This document shows, one piece after another, positions 7,363 through 14,897 of a DNA stretch of 60,660 nt. The notes beneath the pieces were generated by a model. It had not been told where the DNA came from. It saw only the letters and a list, made by a program, of their open reading frames with translations, and ran no database searches. The position numbers and the translations under genes are program-made. The first letter of the stretch is position 1, and each line of letters starts with the position of its first letter. The DNA is from Streptomyces niger (GTDB lineage Bacteria; Actinomycetota; Actinomycetes; Streptomycetales; Streptomycetaceae), in the NCBI RefSeq assembly GCF_000718305.1, contig NZ_JOFQ01000031.1, positions 1 through 60,660 of the forward strand, given 5' to 3'.

Positions 7363-9521
7363 GTGGCCAGGCGGAGGCAGGGGGCGGGGAACCTGCCCGC
7401 GGAGACTACGGAGCTGGTCGGGCGGCGGGCGGAGCTGGCGCAGATCCGGCGGCTGCTCGGGGGCGCCCGGCTGGTGACGCCGACCGGGGTCGGTGGGGTG
7501 GGCAAGACGCGGCTGGCGCTCCGGACCGCGTACGAGGCACAGCCGTCCTTTCGGGACGGGGTCTGGTGGGTGGAGCTGTCGGCGCTGCGGCAGGGCGAGC
7601 TGCTGGCGCACACCGTCGCCGAGGCGCTGCCGCTGACCGACCAGACGATCCGCCCGATGATCGACGTACTCGTCGACTACCTCGCCGACCGCGAGCTGCT
7701 GCTGGTCCTGGACACCTGCGAGCACCTGACCGACGCCTGCGCCATGGCCGCCGAGGCGCTGCTGCGGGCCGCGCCGGGGCTGCGGGTCCTGGCCACCAGT
7801 CGCCGGCTCCTGGGCGTGGTCGGCGAGGAGGTGTTCACGGTGGAGCCGCTGCCGGTGCCGACGACCGAGGCCATGGGGGCTGTGGGGGCTGCTGGGGCGG
7901 ACCCGGTGGATGCGGTCGATGGGGTGGATGCGGTGGCGCTGCTGGCCGCGCGGGCCGCCGAGGCGGTGCCGGGGTTCGCGGTCACCGACGTTAACCGGCG
8001 CGATGTGGTGGCCCTGTGCCGGCGGCTGGAGGGGCTGCCGCTGGCACTGGAGCTGGCCGCGGCCCGGCTGCGAGAGCAGTCGGTGGCCCAACTTGCCAGG
8101 CGGCTGGAGGACCGGTTCGCGGTCCTGGGCGAGACGAACGAGTTGGTGGACGGGGCCGAGCCCCCCTGGCACCAGGCGCTGCGAACCGCGATCGGCTGGA
8201 GCCACCAGCTGTGCCCCCGTCCGCCCGCCTGCTGTGGGCCCGGCTCTCGGTCTTCGCCGGCACCTTCCACGCCGAGGCCGCCCGCCAAGTCTGCGCCGAC
8301 GAACACCTCCCGGCCGAGCAGATCCCGGACCTGCTCACCGCGCTGGCTGACAAGTCGATCCTGATCTGGCAGCCCACCGGCGGTGGCGAGCGCTACCGGA
8401 TGCTCGACACCATCCGCGAGTTCGGCGCCGGCTGGCTGCACCGACTGGGCGAGGAGCACGCGCTGCGTCGCTGCCACCGGGACTACTACCTGGCCCTGGC
8501 CCAGCGGGCGGACGCCGCCTGGATCGGACCCGACCAGATCGTCTGGTACGAGCGGATGCTGGCCGAGTACGCCAACCTGCGGGCCGCACTGGACTTCTGC
8601 CTCGCCGAGCAGGACGGGTACACCGCGCTGGAGCTGACCGGGGCATTGTGGTTCTTCTGGTTCGCCTGCGGCTTTCCCAAGGAGGGTCGACACTACCTGA
8701 ACCGGGCTCTGGACCTGGGCCCCGCCTCCGGGCCGGCCCGGGCCAAGGCTCTGTGGAGCTGCGGTCACACCGCCATCAATCTGGGCGACACGGAGACCAG
8801 CCTCCGCCTAGCCGGCGTATTCCGGGCGGCCGTGGCCGAGGAGGCCGGCGACGAAAGCGCCGCGTTCGCCGCCGCCTGTCTGGAGGGCGCCGGTCTCGCG
8901 GTACACGGTCGGCAGGCGCAGGCTGCCGAGGCGCTCGACGCGGTGCCGCACACCCGACCGGCCGGTGGGCGTTATCACGCGGCGTGGTTCCTCCTACGGG
9001 CCACCCGGGCCTTCGTTCACGTCCACCACGGGCAGTTCGCCGACGCCATGGTCATCGCCGACGAGCTGTGCGCCGCATGCGCCAGGCGCGGCGAAACCTG
9101 GATGCGCGCCTGGGGCGGCTACAACCGTGCCCTCGCCCCGCTCGGGCTGGGGCGGGCGGAGGAGGCCACGACCCATGTCCGCACCGCCCTGGACGGCAAG
9201 CGCCGCCTGCACGACAGCGTCGGCATGGCCATGACCCTCGACACGCTCGCCTCCGCAGCCGTCGCCGCGGGGCGCGCCGAGCAGGCCGCCCGCCTCCTCG
9301 GCATCGCCGAGCAGATCTGGCACACCCTCGGCACTCCTCAGATGGGCTCGCCCGAACTCGTCGCCGCCCGCCAGGCGTGCGAGCAACAGGCTCGCCACCT
9401 CATCGGCGACGACGCCTACGAGACCGCCTTCCGCACCGGCTACGACACCGCCCCCGACACCGCCATCACCTACGCCCTCCGCACCCCCGAGGCCGCCCCA
9501 CCGCAGGCTCCGGTCAACTGA
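7363..9521 (+). pseudogene. AfsR-like STAND ATPase/TPR regulator, interrupted by a frameshift
   Basis: GTG 7363 follows GGAGGGG at 7351. The first frame (to 8364) has a STAND NTPase: ELVGRRAELAQIRRLL, Walker A GVGGVGKTRLAL, Walker B LLLVLDTCEHL, sensor VLATSRRLL, GLPLALELAAARLRE and AIGWSHQLC. The family continuation (PPSARLLWARLSVFAGTF, LLTALADKSILIW, YRMLDTIREFG, then TPR-like helices) is in the frame one base back and ends at 9521. One extra C in the C5 run at 8214-8218 would restore a protein of about 719 residues. Such proteins are LuxR/SARP-like regulators, but no DNA-binding domain is present in either half. A Val-Asp-Ala repeat lies near residues 185-195. Confidence 0.75.
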
Positions 9522-9574
9522 CGACAGCCCGATGCCGTCTGACGCCCCACTCCCCCATCTCCCCCACCAACAGC

Positions 9575-9607
9575 GGTGGCCCCGACCGCTGCCGGCCCGG
9601 GGCCACC
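9575..9607. terminator. Bidirectional terminator between the AfsR-like gene and rtcB
   Basis: GGTGGCCCCG (9575-9584) pairs perfectly with CGGGGCCACC (9598-9607) across a 13-base loop. It sits in the 113-bp convergent gap and can serve both genes. Confidence 0.7.
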
Positions 9608-9634
9608 GAATACGCGTAGTGCTGGACTTGGACT

Positions 9635-10828
9635 TCAGCCCTTCACGCAGATGACCTGCTTGAGCTTGGCGACGACCTGGACCAGGTCGCGCTGCTGCTC
9701 GATGACCTTCTCGATGGGCTTGTACGCGCCCGGGATCTCGTCCACCACGCCGGAGTCCTTACGGCACTCCACACCCCGCGTCTGCTCCTCCAGGTCCTTG
9801 GTGGAGAAACGCTTCTTCGCGGCGTTGCGGCTCATCTTCCGCCCCGCACCGTGCGAGGCGGAGTTGAAGGACTTCTCGTTGCCCAGGCCCTTCACGATGT
9901 ACGAACCGGTCCCCATCGACCCCGGGATGATCCCGTAGTCCCCGCTCCCGGCCCGGATCGCCCCCTTCCGGGTCACGAGCAGATCCATGCCCTCGTACCG
10001 CTCCTCCGCCACGTAGTTGTGATGGCAGGAGATGACCGGGTCGAAGGTCGGGCGGGCCTTCTTGAACTCCTTGCGGACGATGTCCTGGAAGAGGGCCATC
10101 ATGATCGCGCGGTTGTGCTTGGCGTACTCCTGGGCCCAGAACAGGTCGTTGCGGTACGCCGCCATCTGCGGGGTGTCCGCGATGAAGACGGCGAGGTCGC
10201 GGTCGACCAGGCCCTGGTTGTGCGGCAGCTTCTGGGCCTCGCCGATGTGGAAGTCGGCGAGCTCCTTGCCGATGTTGCGGGAGCCGGAGTGCAGCATCAG
10301 CCAGACGGAGTCGTTCTCGTCCAGGCAGAACTCGATGAAGTGGTTGCCCGAGCCGAGTGTTCCCATCTGCTTCGTCGCCCGGTCCTGGCGGAACTTGACC
10401 GCGTCGGCGATGCCGTCGAAGCGGGTCCAGAAGTCGTCCCAGCCGGCCGTTCCGTAACCGTGCAGGCGGGACGGGTCCACCGGGTCGTCGTGCATGCCGC
10501 GGCCGACCGGGATGGCTTCCTCGATCTTGGAGCGGATGCGGGAGAGGTCACCGGGCAGGTCGTTCGCCGTGAGGGAGGTCTTGACCGCGGACATCCCGCA
10601 GCCGATGTCGACGCCGACCGCCGCCGGGCAGACCGCGCCGTGCATCGCGATGACCGAGCCGACCGTGGCGCCCTTGCCGTAGTGCACGTCGGGCATCACG
10701 GCGAGGCCCTTGATCCACGGCAGGGTCGCGACGTTGCGCAGCTGCTGCAGCGCCGCGCCCTCGACCGTGGCCGGGTCCGTCCACATGCGGATCGGTACCT
10801 GCGCACCAGGCACTTCCACGTACGACAT
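9635..10828 (-). CDS. rtcB: RtcB-family RNA-splicing ligase
   Basis: 397 residues. RtcB joins RNA 2',3'-cyclic phosphate or 3'-phosphate ends to 5'-OH ends using GTP and Mn2+. Hallmarks are MPDVHYGKGATVG, VDIGCGMSAVKT (metal Asp and Cys near residues 74-77), LGSGNHFIEFC, MLHSGSRNIGK, SCHHNYVAEE and SHGAGRKMSRN (the guanylylated His), ending with VICVKG. Length suits the short bacterial form. ATG 10828 is preceded by GGGGAAG. No rtcA-like cyclase or archease is adjacent. It is divergent from a DUF3558 lipoprotein gene. Confidence 0.94.
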   Translation of the reverse strand: MSYVEVPGAQVPIRMWTDPATVEGAALQQLRNVATLPWIKGLAVMPDVHYGKGATVGSVIAMHGAVCPAAVGVDIGCGMSAVKTSLTANDLPGDLSRIRSKIEEAIPVGRGMHDDPVDPSRLHGYGTAGWDDFWTRFDGIADAVKFRQDRATKQMGTLGSGNHFIEFCLDENDSVWLMLHSGSRNIGKELADFHIGEAQKLPHNQGLVDRDLAVFIADTPQMAAYRNDLFWAQEYAKHNRAIMMALFQDIVRKEFKKARPTFDPVISCHHNYVAEERYEGMDLLVTRKGAIRAGSGDYGIIPGSMGTGSYIVKGLGNEKSFNSASHGAGRKMSRNAAKKRFSTKDLEEQTRGVECRKDSGVVDEIPGAYKPIEKVIEQQRDLVQVVAKLKQVICVKG

Positions 10829-10848
10829 GACTTCCCCATTCCCCCGAA

Positions 10849-10893
10849 ACGGTTGAAAAACCACAAAAACCACAAAGATAAGGAAACGCAAAA
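10849..10893 (-). promoter_or_regulatory. A/T-rich direct-repeat leader upstream of rtcB
   Basis: Read on the minus strand, this 45-base stretch is T-rich, with TTTGTGGTTTTTGTGGTTTT (two TTTGTGG direct repeats), and ends about 20 bases before the rtcB start. It is strikingly A/T-rich for this genome and contains CTTATCTT, so it may be a promoter or an untranslated-leader element. Which one cannot be told from the sequence. Confidence 0.4.
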
Positions 10894-11010
10894 CGCGGAC
10901 AAAGCACCCGATCAGCGACGGCGGACCGGCGTGCGCGGCGATGCGTGCGGTAGACATTGTGTCCATCAGCCGCTGCTGGGCGGCAACCGGATTTCGTACG
11001 GAAGGAGCCG

Positions 11011-12129
11011 GTGACGGTGCAGCGAAGGTCGTCCGTACGAGGGGCCGCAGTAGCGGCGGCCGTGGCGCTGGCCACCATTCTGACCAGCTGCTCCGGCGGC
11101 TCCGACGCCGATACGGGGGCCGACGACTCCAAGGGCGGCGACAGCACGTCCTCGGCGCCGGTCGCCGAGCCGGGCAAGTTCGACTCGCTGCCCGAGCCCT
11201 GCGGGCTGCCCGGCCGGAGCACGCTGCGCAGCCTGCTGCCCACCGACGGCTCGCCGGAGACCTCCGCCGAGGCCGAGAAGGTCTACCGCGGCCAGGCCGA
11301 CATCACCTTCGACACCGACCGCCGGGTCGGCTGCCGCTGGAAGCGCGAGACCTCCGAGGGCAGCCGCCACCTCACCATCGACCTGCAGCGCGTCGTGTCG
11401 TACGACGGGGCCGCCAGCGACGATGCCAAGGCCCAGGAGCTGTACGCGAAGAAGGAGCTGGCGGCCCACATCCCGAACGACGCGGCGAAGACCCCGCCGG
11501 TCCGCACCCCTTCCCCGACCGGAAGCGAAAAGGGCTCGACCGGAAGCGAAAAGGGCTCGACCGGGAGCGAGAAGGGCTCGGCCGGAAGCGAGAAGGGCTC
11601 GGCCGGGAGGCAGGACGAGAAGGAGAACGGGCAGCAGGACGGGGAGACCGGGACAAGGAAGCAGACCTCCGGGGGCGCGGACGAGCGCGGCGAGCGCCCC
11701 GCCGGCGGCAAGGGCGCCGCCGCCGACCCCTCGGGCAGCCCGTCGGCGCGCCAGAAGGGTGCCGACGGCGAGACCGCCGGGAAGGGCGCCGGCGACGCCA
11801 CGCAGCCGTCCGACACCCGTACGGCCGAAGGCGACTCGCCCGATTCCTCCGAGTCCGCCGGCTCCGACGAGACTCCCGGCTCCGAGGCGAGCCTCGCGCC
11901 GCGCCCGCTCGCCGACCTCGGTGACGCCGCCTTCCTGAACGACGCGCTGGTGACGGCGGATTCCGGCCTGCACCGTGACATCACGGTCGTCTTCCGGGTG
12001 TCGAATGTGATCGTCACCATTGAGTACGACCAGTGGTCCACCGACAAGTCCGTCCTTCCCGACCGTCGTGAGCTGCAGGAAAAGGCGCAGAAGCTGGCCG
12101 CGGAGCTGGCCGCGCACTGGACCGGATGA
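11011..12129 (+). CDS. DUF3558-type lipoprotein with a long low-complexity insert
   Basis: 372 residues from GTG 11011 after GAAGGAG at 11001. A lipoprotein signal peptide (AAVAAAVALATILTSCSGG, lipobox LTSC) anchors it to the outer face of the membrane. The first folded segment has the DUF3558 signature PGKFDSLPEPCGLPGRSTLR, then GCRWKRE and LTIDLQRVV. Residues about 165-300 are a disordered Gly/Ser/Glu/Lys insert starting with GSEKGST repeats. The C-terminal strand segment ITVVFRVSNVIVTIEYDQW and a final helix complete the domain. A shorter paralogue follows at 12279. Function is unknown. Confidence 0.82.
   Translation: MTVQRRSSVRGAAVAAAVALATILTSCSGGSDADTGADDSKGGDSTSSAPVAEPGKFDSLPEPCGLPGRSTLRSLLPTDGSPETSAEAEKVYRGQADITFDTDRRVGCRWKRETSEGSRHLTIDLQRVVSYDGAASDDAKAQELYAKKELAAHIPNDAAKTPPVRTPSPTGSEKGSTGSEKGSTGSEKGSAGSEKGSAGRQDEKENGQQDGETGTRKQTSGGADERGERPAGGKGAAADPSGSPSARQKGADGETAGKGAGDATQPSDTRTAEGDSPDSSESAGSDETPGSEASLAPRPLADLGDAAFLNDALVTADSGLHRDITVVFRVSNVIVTIEYDQWSTDKSVLPDRRELQEKAQKLAAELAAHWTG
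11518..11608. repeat. 21-bp repeats encoding GSEKGST in the DUF3558 gene
   Basis: Four to five tandem copies of (G)ACCGGAAGCGAAAAGGGCTC, in frame, with third-position drift in later copies. Confidence 0.8.
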
Positions 12130-12278
12130 GCGGTGACGGGCGCCGGTACCGGTTACCGTCGGCGAGTAACGACGTGAATCGGCCACCGGCGCCCGGCCGC
12201 CGCGTACCGTGCGACCCAGGGGCCACCTGGGCCCTGCGCGCGGAACGGCCGCTCGCACGACGATGAAGCGAAGGAACC

Positions 12279-12989
12279 ATGCACCGTTCAGCCAAGCGAC
12301 TCGCCAGCTACCTCGCCTGCGCAGCCGTACCGGTGATGCTTGTCGCCGGCTGCTCCGACGACTCCGGCAAGGACTCGGGCGGCAACGCGTCGAAGTCCCC
12401 GTCCCAGAGCAGCTCGCCGAAGGTGGCACCGGGCAAGTTCAAGAAGCTCCCCGACCCCTGCAAGGCCATCACCAAGGACCGCGTCAAGAAGATGCTGCCC
12501 GCCGTGAAGGACGAGGGCGGCGAGCAGGGCAAGAGCAGCGACACCGCCGCGCACGGCACCTGCACCTGGAGCAGTGAGGAGCGGCAGGGCAAGGGCGGCA
12601 TCAACGGCACGCAGTTCCGCTGGCTCGCGGTCAACCTGCAGCGCTACGACTCCGACCCCGCCCTGGGCTCCGGCGACAAGCGCGCGGGCGGTTTCTTCAA
12701 CAAGCAGGTGGACGCGGCCAAGACCACCAAGGGCGCCAAGAACGTCAAGAGCGAGAACGCCAAGGACATCGGCGACCAGGCGACCATGGTCACGTACGAC
12801 CTGAAGAAGGACGGCAACGACTTCAAGAACCAGACGCTCGTCGCCCGTACCGCCAACGCCGTGGTCACCATCAACTTCAACGGCGCGGGCCTGGCCGGCG
12901 CGAAGGCCCCGAAGGGCGACGAGATGATGAAGGACGCGGAGGAGGCCGCGAAGCAGGCCGTCAACGCGATCGCCCAGGCGAACAAGTAG
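12279..12989 (+). CDS. DUF3558-type lipoprotein
   Basis: 236 residues. Signal peptide with lipobox VAGC (YLACAAVPVMLVAGCSDDSG), then a short Ser/Lys linker. The DUF3558 domain follows: PGKFKKLPDPCKAITKDRVKKMLP, HGTCTWSSEE, FRWLAVNLQRYD, IGDQATMVTYD, TLVARTANAVVTINFNG and a C-terminal helix. The two Cys (DPCKAI, GTCTW) are those conserved in the family. It is a probable tandem paralogue of the gene at 11011, without the insert. An AAGGAA ribosome-binding site precedes ATG 12279. Short repeated ACAAGTAG units flank the stop codon. Confidence 0.85.
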   Translation: MHRSAKRLASYLACAAVPVMLVAGCSDDSGKDSGGNASKSPSQSSSPKVAPGKFKKLPDPCKAITKDRVKKMLPAVKDEGGEQGKSSDTAAHGTCTWSSEERQGKGGINGTQFRWLAVNLQRYDSDPALGSGDKRAGGFFNKQVDAAKTTKGAKNVKSENAKDIGDQATMVTYDLKKDGNDFKNQTLVARTANAVVTINFNGAGLAGAKAPKGDEMMKDAEEAAKQAVNAIAQANK

Positions 12990-13168
12990 AGAACAAGTAG
13001 GGCGAGCAAGCAGGGCGGCAAGCAGGACGAGCAAGTAGGACATACCCGGACCACGGGCCCGCCCTCCGGCGTACCACTCGGGTAACGCCTGTGGCCCTCC
13101 CCGCTCTCGGCACCGCGGGTGTGCCAGGCTAGGCGCGCCAGTCAGCCAAGTGCGGGGAGGGATCGCGG

Positions 13169-13672
13169 GTGGCCGCGATACGGATGAGCCGTACGCACCG
13201 AATACTCATCGGTGTCGTCGTCGCGGGCGCGCTCGTGATCGCCGCGATCGGCTTCGCCGGTTCGTACTCGGCGGTCCGCGCCCTGGCCGAGCAGAAGGGC
13301 TTCGGCACCTTCTCCTACGTCTTCCCGATCGGCATCGACGCGGGGATCGTCGTCCTCCTCGCCCTCGACCTGCTGCTGACCTGGATCCGCATCCCCTTCC
13401 CGCTGCTGCGCCAGACCGCCTGGCTGCTGACCGCCGCGACCATCGCCTTCAACGGCGCCGCGGCCTGGCCCGACCCGCTCGGCGTCGGCATGCACGCGGT
13501 GATCCCCGTGCTCTTCGTCGTCGCCGTCGAGGCTGCCCGGCACGCGGTCGGCCGGATCGCCGACCTCACCGCCGACCGGCACATGGAGGGCGTCCGGCTC
13601 TCGCGCTGGCTGCTGGCGCCCGGTTCGACGTTCCGGCTGTGGCGCCGGATGAATATCTCTATGCCGCACTGA
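13169..13672 (+). pseudogene. 5' half of a DUF2637 membrane-protein gene split by the mobile element
   Basis: GTG 13169 follows GGGAGGG at 13154. The encoded N-terminus has four hydrophobic segments (ILIGVVVAGALVIAAIGF, FPIGIDAGIVVLLALDLLL, AWLLTAATIAFNGAAAW, HAVIPVLFVVAVEAARH) and reads on through LAPGSTFRLWRRM. The host coding sequence ends at GGATGAA (13647-13653); the last six residues (NISMPH) are element-encoded. Joining base 13653 to 23646 restores LWRRMKLWELRSYE in frame and gives a 450-residue DUF2637 protein, the size and layout seen in intact Streptomyces homologues (SpdA-like transmembrane part plus cytoplasmic C-terminal region). The N-terminal half might still insert in the membrane. 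Confidence 0.9.
13647..13663 (+). other. Left attachment junction of the mobile element
   Basis: GGATGAA (13647-13653), shared with the right end, is followed at once by TATCTCTATG (13654-13663), which is inverted as CATAGAGATA at 23628-23637. This is the arrangement expected for a tyrosine-recombinase crossover core next to an arm site. Confidence 0.75.
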
Positions 13673-13754
13673 CCCGTCAGGGACATGAGGCACGTCTTGT
13701 CACTCGTTCGTGGCTCACAAGTATCTACAACGCGGGAGTCACGTTAGGTACGGC

Positions 13755-14897
13755 ATGAACGCCGACGCCTTTCAAGCTGAACGGGCCCTCTCCCCCACCG
13801 GAGGTCCTCAGAACACCCGGTGGGTCATCCTCGATCCTCAGCTCTCGATCCACAGGGAGGGGACAGACTTCCTCACGTTCCTGCACGGTGCGGACCGGTC
13901 CGTGAACACCATCAGGGTCTACGCGGGGCGGCTGGCCTTGTTCCTGACCTGGTGCGCCGAGCACTCAGTCGACTGGAGAACCGTCACCCTGGCCTCAATG
14001 GCGCGCTTCCGGTTCTGGCTGGAGTCCACTGCTGGCAAGCGGGGCAAGCCGCGCTCCGGCGCTACAGTCAACGCGACGATCACGGCGGTGGTGGAGTACC
14101 TGCGATACTGCGCTCGCCACGAACTGATCCCGCCGGAGGTAGCGGACCGCTTGGCCCAGCCGCGCTACCTCGCTACACCGCCGCCAGGCTTCGACACCGG
14201 TGAGCGCGGACAGTTCCGTACCGTGCGCGCGAAGGCAATCAAGTCACGCGAGGTGGAGAAGCCCTACGAGGCCCTGGCCGCGGAGCAGGTCACCACGGCG
14301 GTGGCCGGATGTCGTACGGCCCGCGACAGGTTCCTGCTGGTGCTCATGCTGGCGACCGGAATCCGCATTGGGGAGGCCCTGGGGCTACGAAGGCAGGACA
14401 TGCACTTTCTGCCGGACTCTCGTGCGCTGGGATGCAGCGTGTCCGGAGCCCACATTCACGTACGGCATCGCCGGGACAACGAGAACAAGGCTCTGGCTAA
14501 GTCCCGCTACCCGCGGGCTGTGCCAGTCGACGGCTCCACCGTTGCCGAGTACGTGGCCTACCGCGCTGACCGCGATGCGGTGGCCGAAGCCGAGGCAAAT
14601 GACCTGGTCTTCGTAAACCTCTATCAGCGCCCTCTGGGCAAGGCGGTGACCTACCAGGCAGCGAAGAGCATGTTCGAGCGGCTGTCGCAGCAATGCGGCT
14701 TCGTGGTACGCCCGCACATGCTGCGGCACACCGCCGCGACATCCTGGGTCAGGGCCGGAGTGCCGCTCGACGTCGTTCAGCAGCTGATGGGACACGCGTC
14801 GGCCGCGTCCACCGCGATCTACCTGCATGCCAACGAGCGTGAGAAGCGGGAAGCTGTCGAGCGCGTGGCTGCCCGGCGAGAGGTGGCCACGCAATGA
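13755..14897 (+). CDS. tnpA: Tyrosine recombinase, TnpA-like
   Basis: 380 residues. An N-terminal SAM-like core-binding domain (VNTIRVYAGRLALFLTWCAEH) is followed by a catalytic domain with R204 (ATGIRIGEAL), K249 (LAKSRYPRAVPV), H321-x-x-R324 (PHMLRHTAAT), H347 (LMGHAS) and nucleophile Y356 (STAIYLH). All six family residues are present, so it should be active in cutting and joining the element ends through a 3'-phosphotyrosine. Start 13755 (weak TTAGG) is preferred to GTG 13710, which adds 15 non-family residues. Its stop overlaps the next gene (ATGA). Confidence 0.88.
   Translation: MNADAFQAERALSPTGGPQNTRWVILDPQLSIHREGTDFLTFLHGADRSVNTIRVYAGRLALFLTWCAEHSVDWRTVTLASMARFRFWLESTAGKRGKPRSGATVNATITAVVEYLRYCARHELIPPEVADRLAQPRYLATPPPGFDTGERGQFRTVRAKAIKSREVEKPYEALAAEQVTTAVAGCRTARDRFLLVLMLATGIRIGEALGLRRQDMHFLPDSRALGCSVSGAHIHVRHRRDNENKALAKSRYPRAVPVDGSTVAEYVAYRADRDAVAEAEANDLVFVNLYQRPLGKAVTYQAAKSMFERLSQQCGFVVRPHMLRHTAATSWVRAGVPLDVVQQLMGHASAASTAIYLHANEREKREAVERVAARREVATQ

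Noticed and set aside
10966..12429. 487-residue minus-strand ORF antisense to the DUF3558 genes
   Set aside because: It is an Arg/Gly/Leu-rich shadow produced by the GC bias of the two plus-strand lipoprotein genes, without a ribosome-binding site or domain.
13668..13680. CTGACCCGTCAG palindrome near the left end as the transposon terminal repeat
   Set aside because: It has no counterpart at the right end; the TATCTCTATG decamer does.
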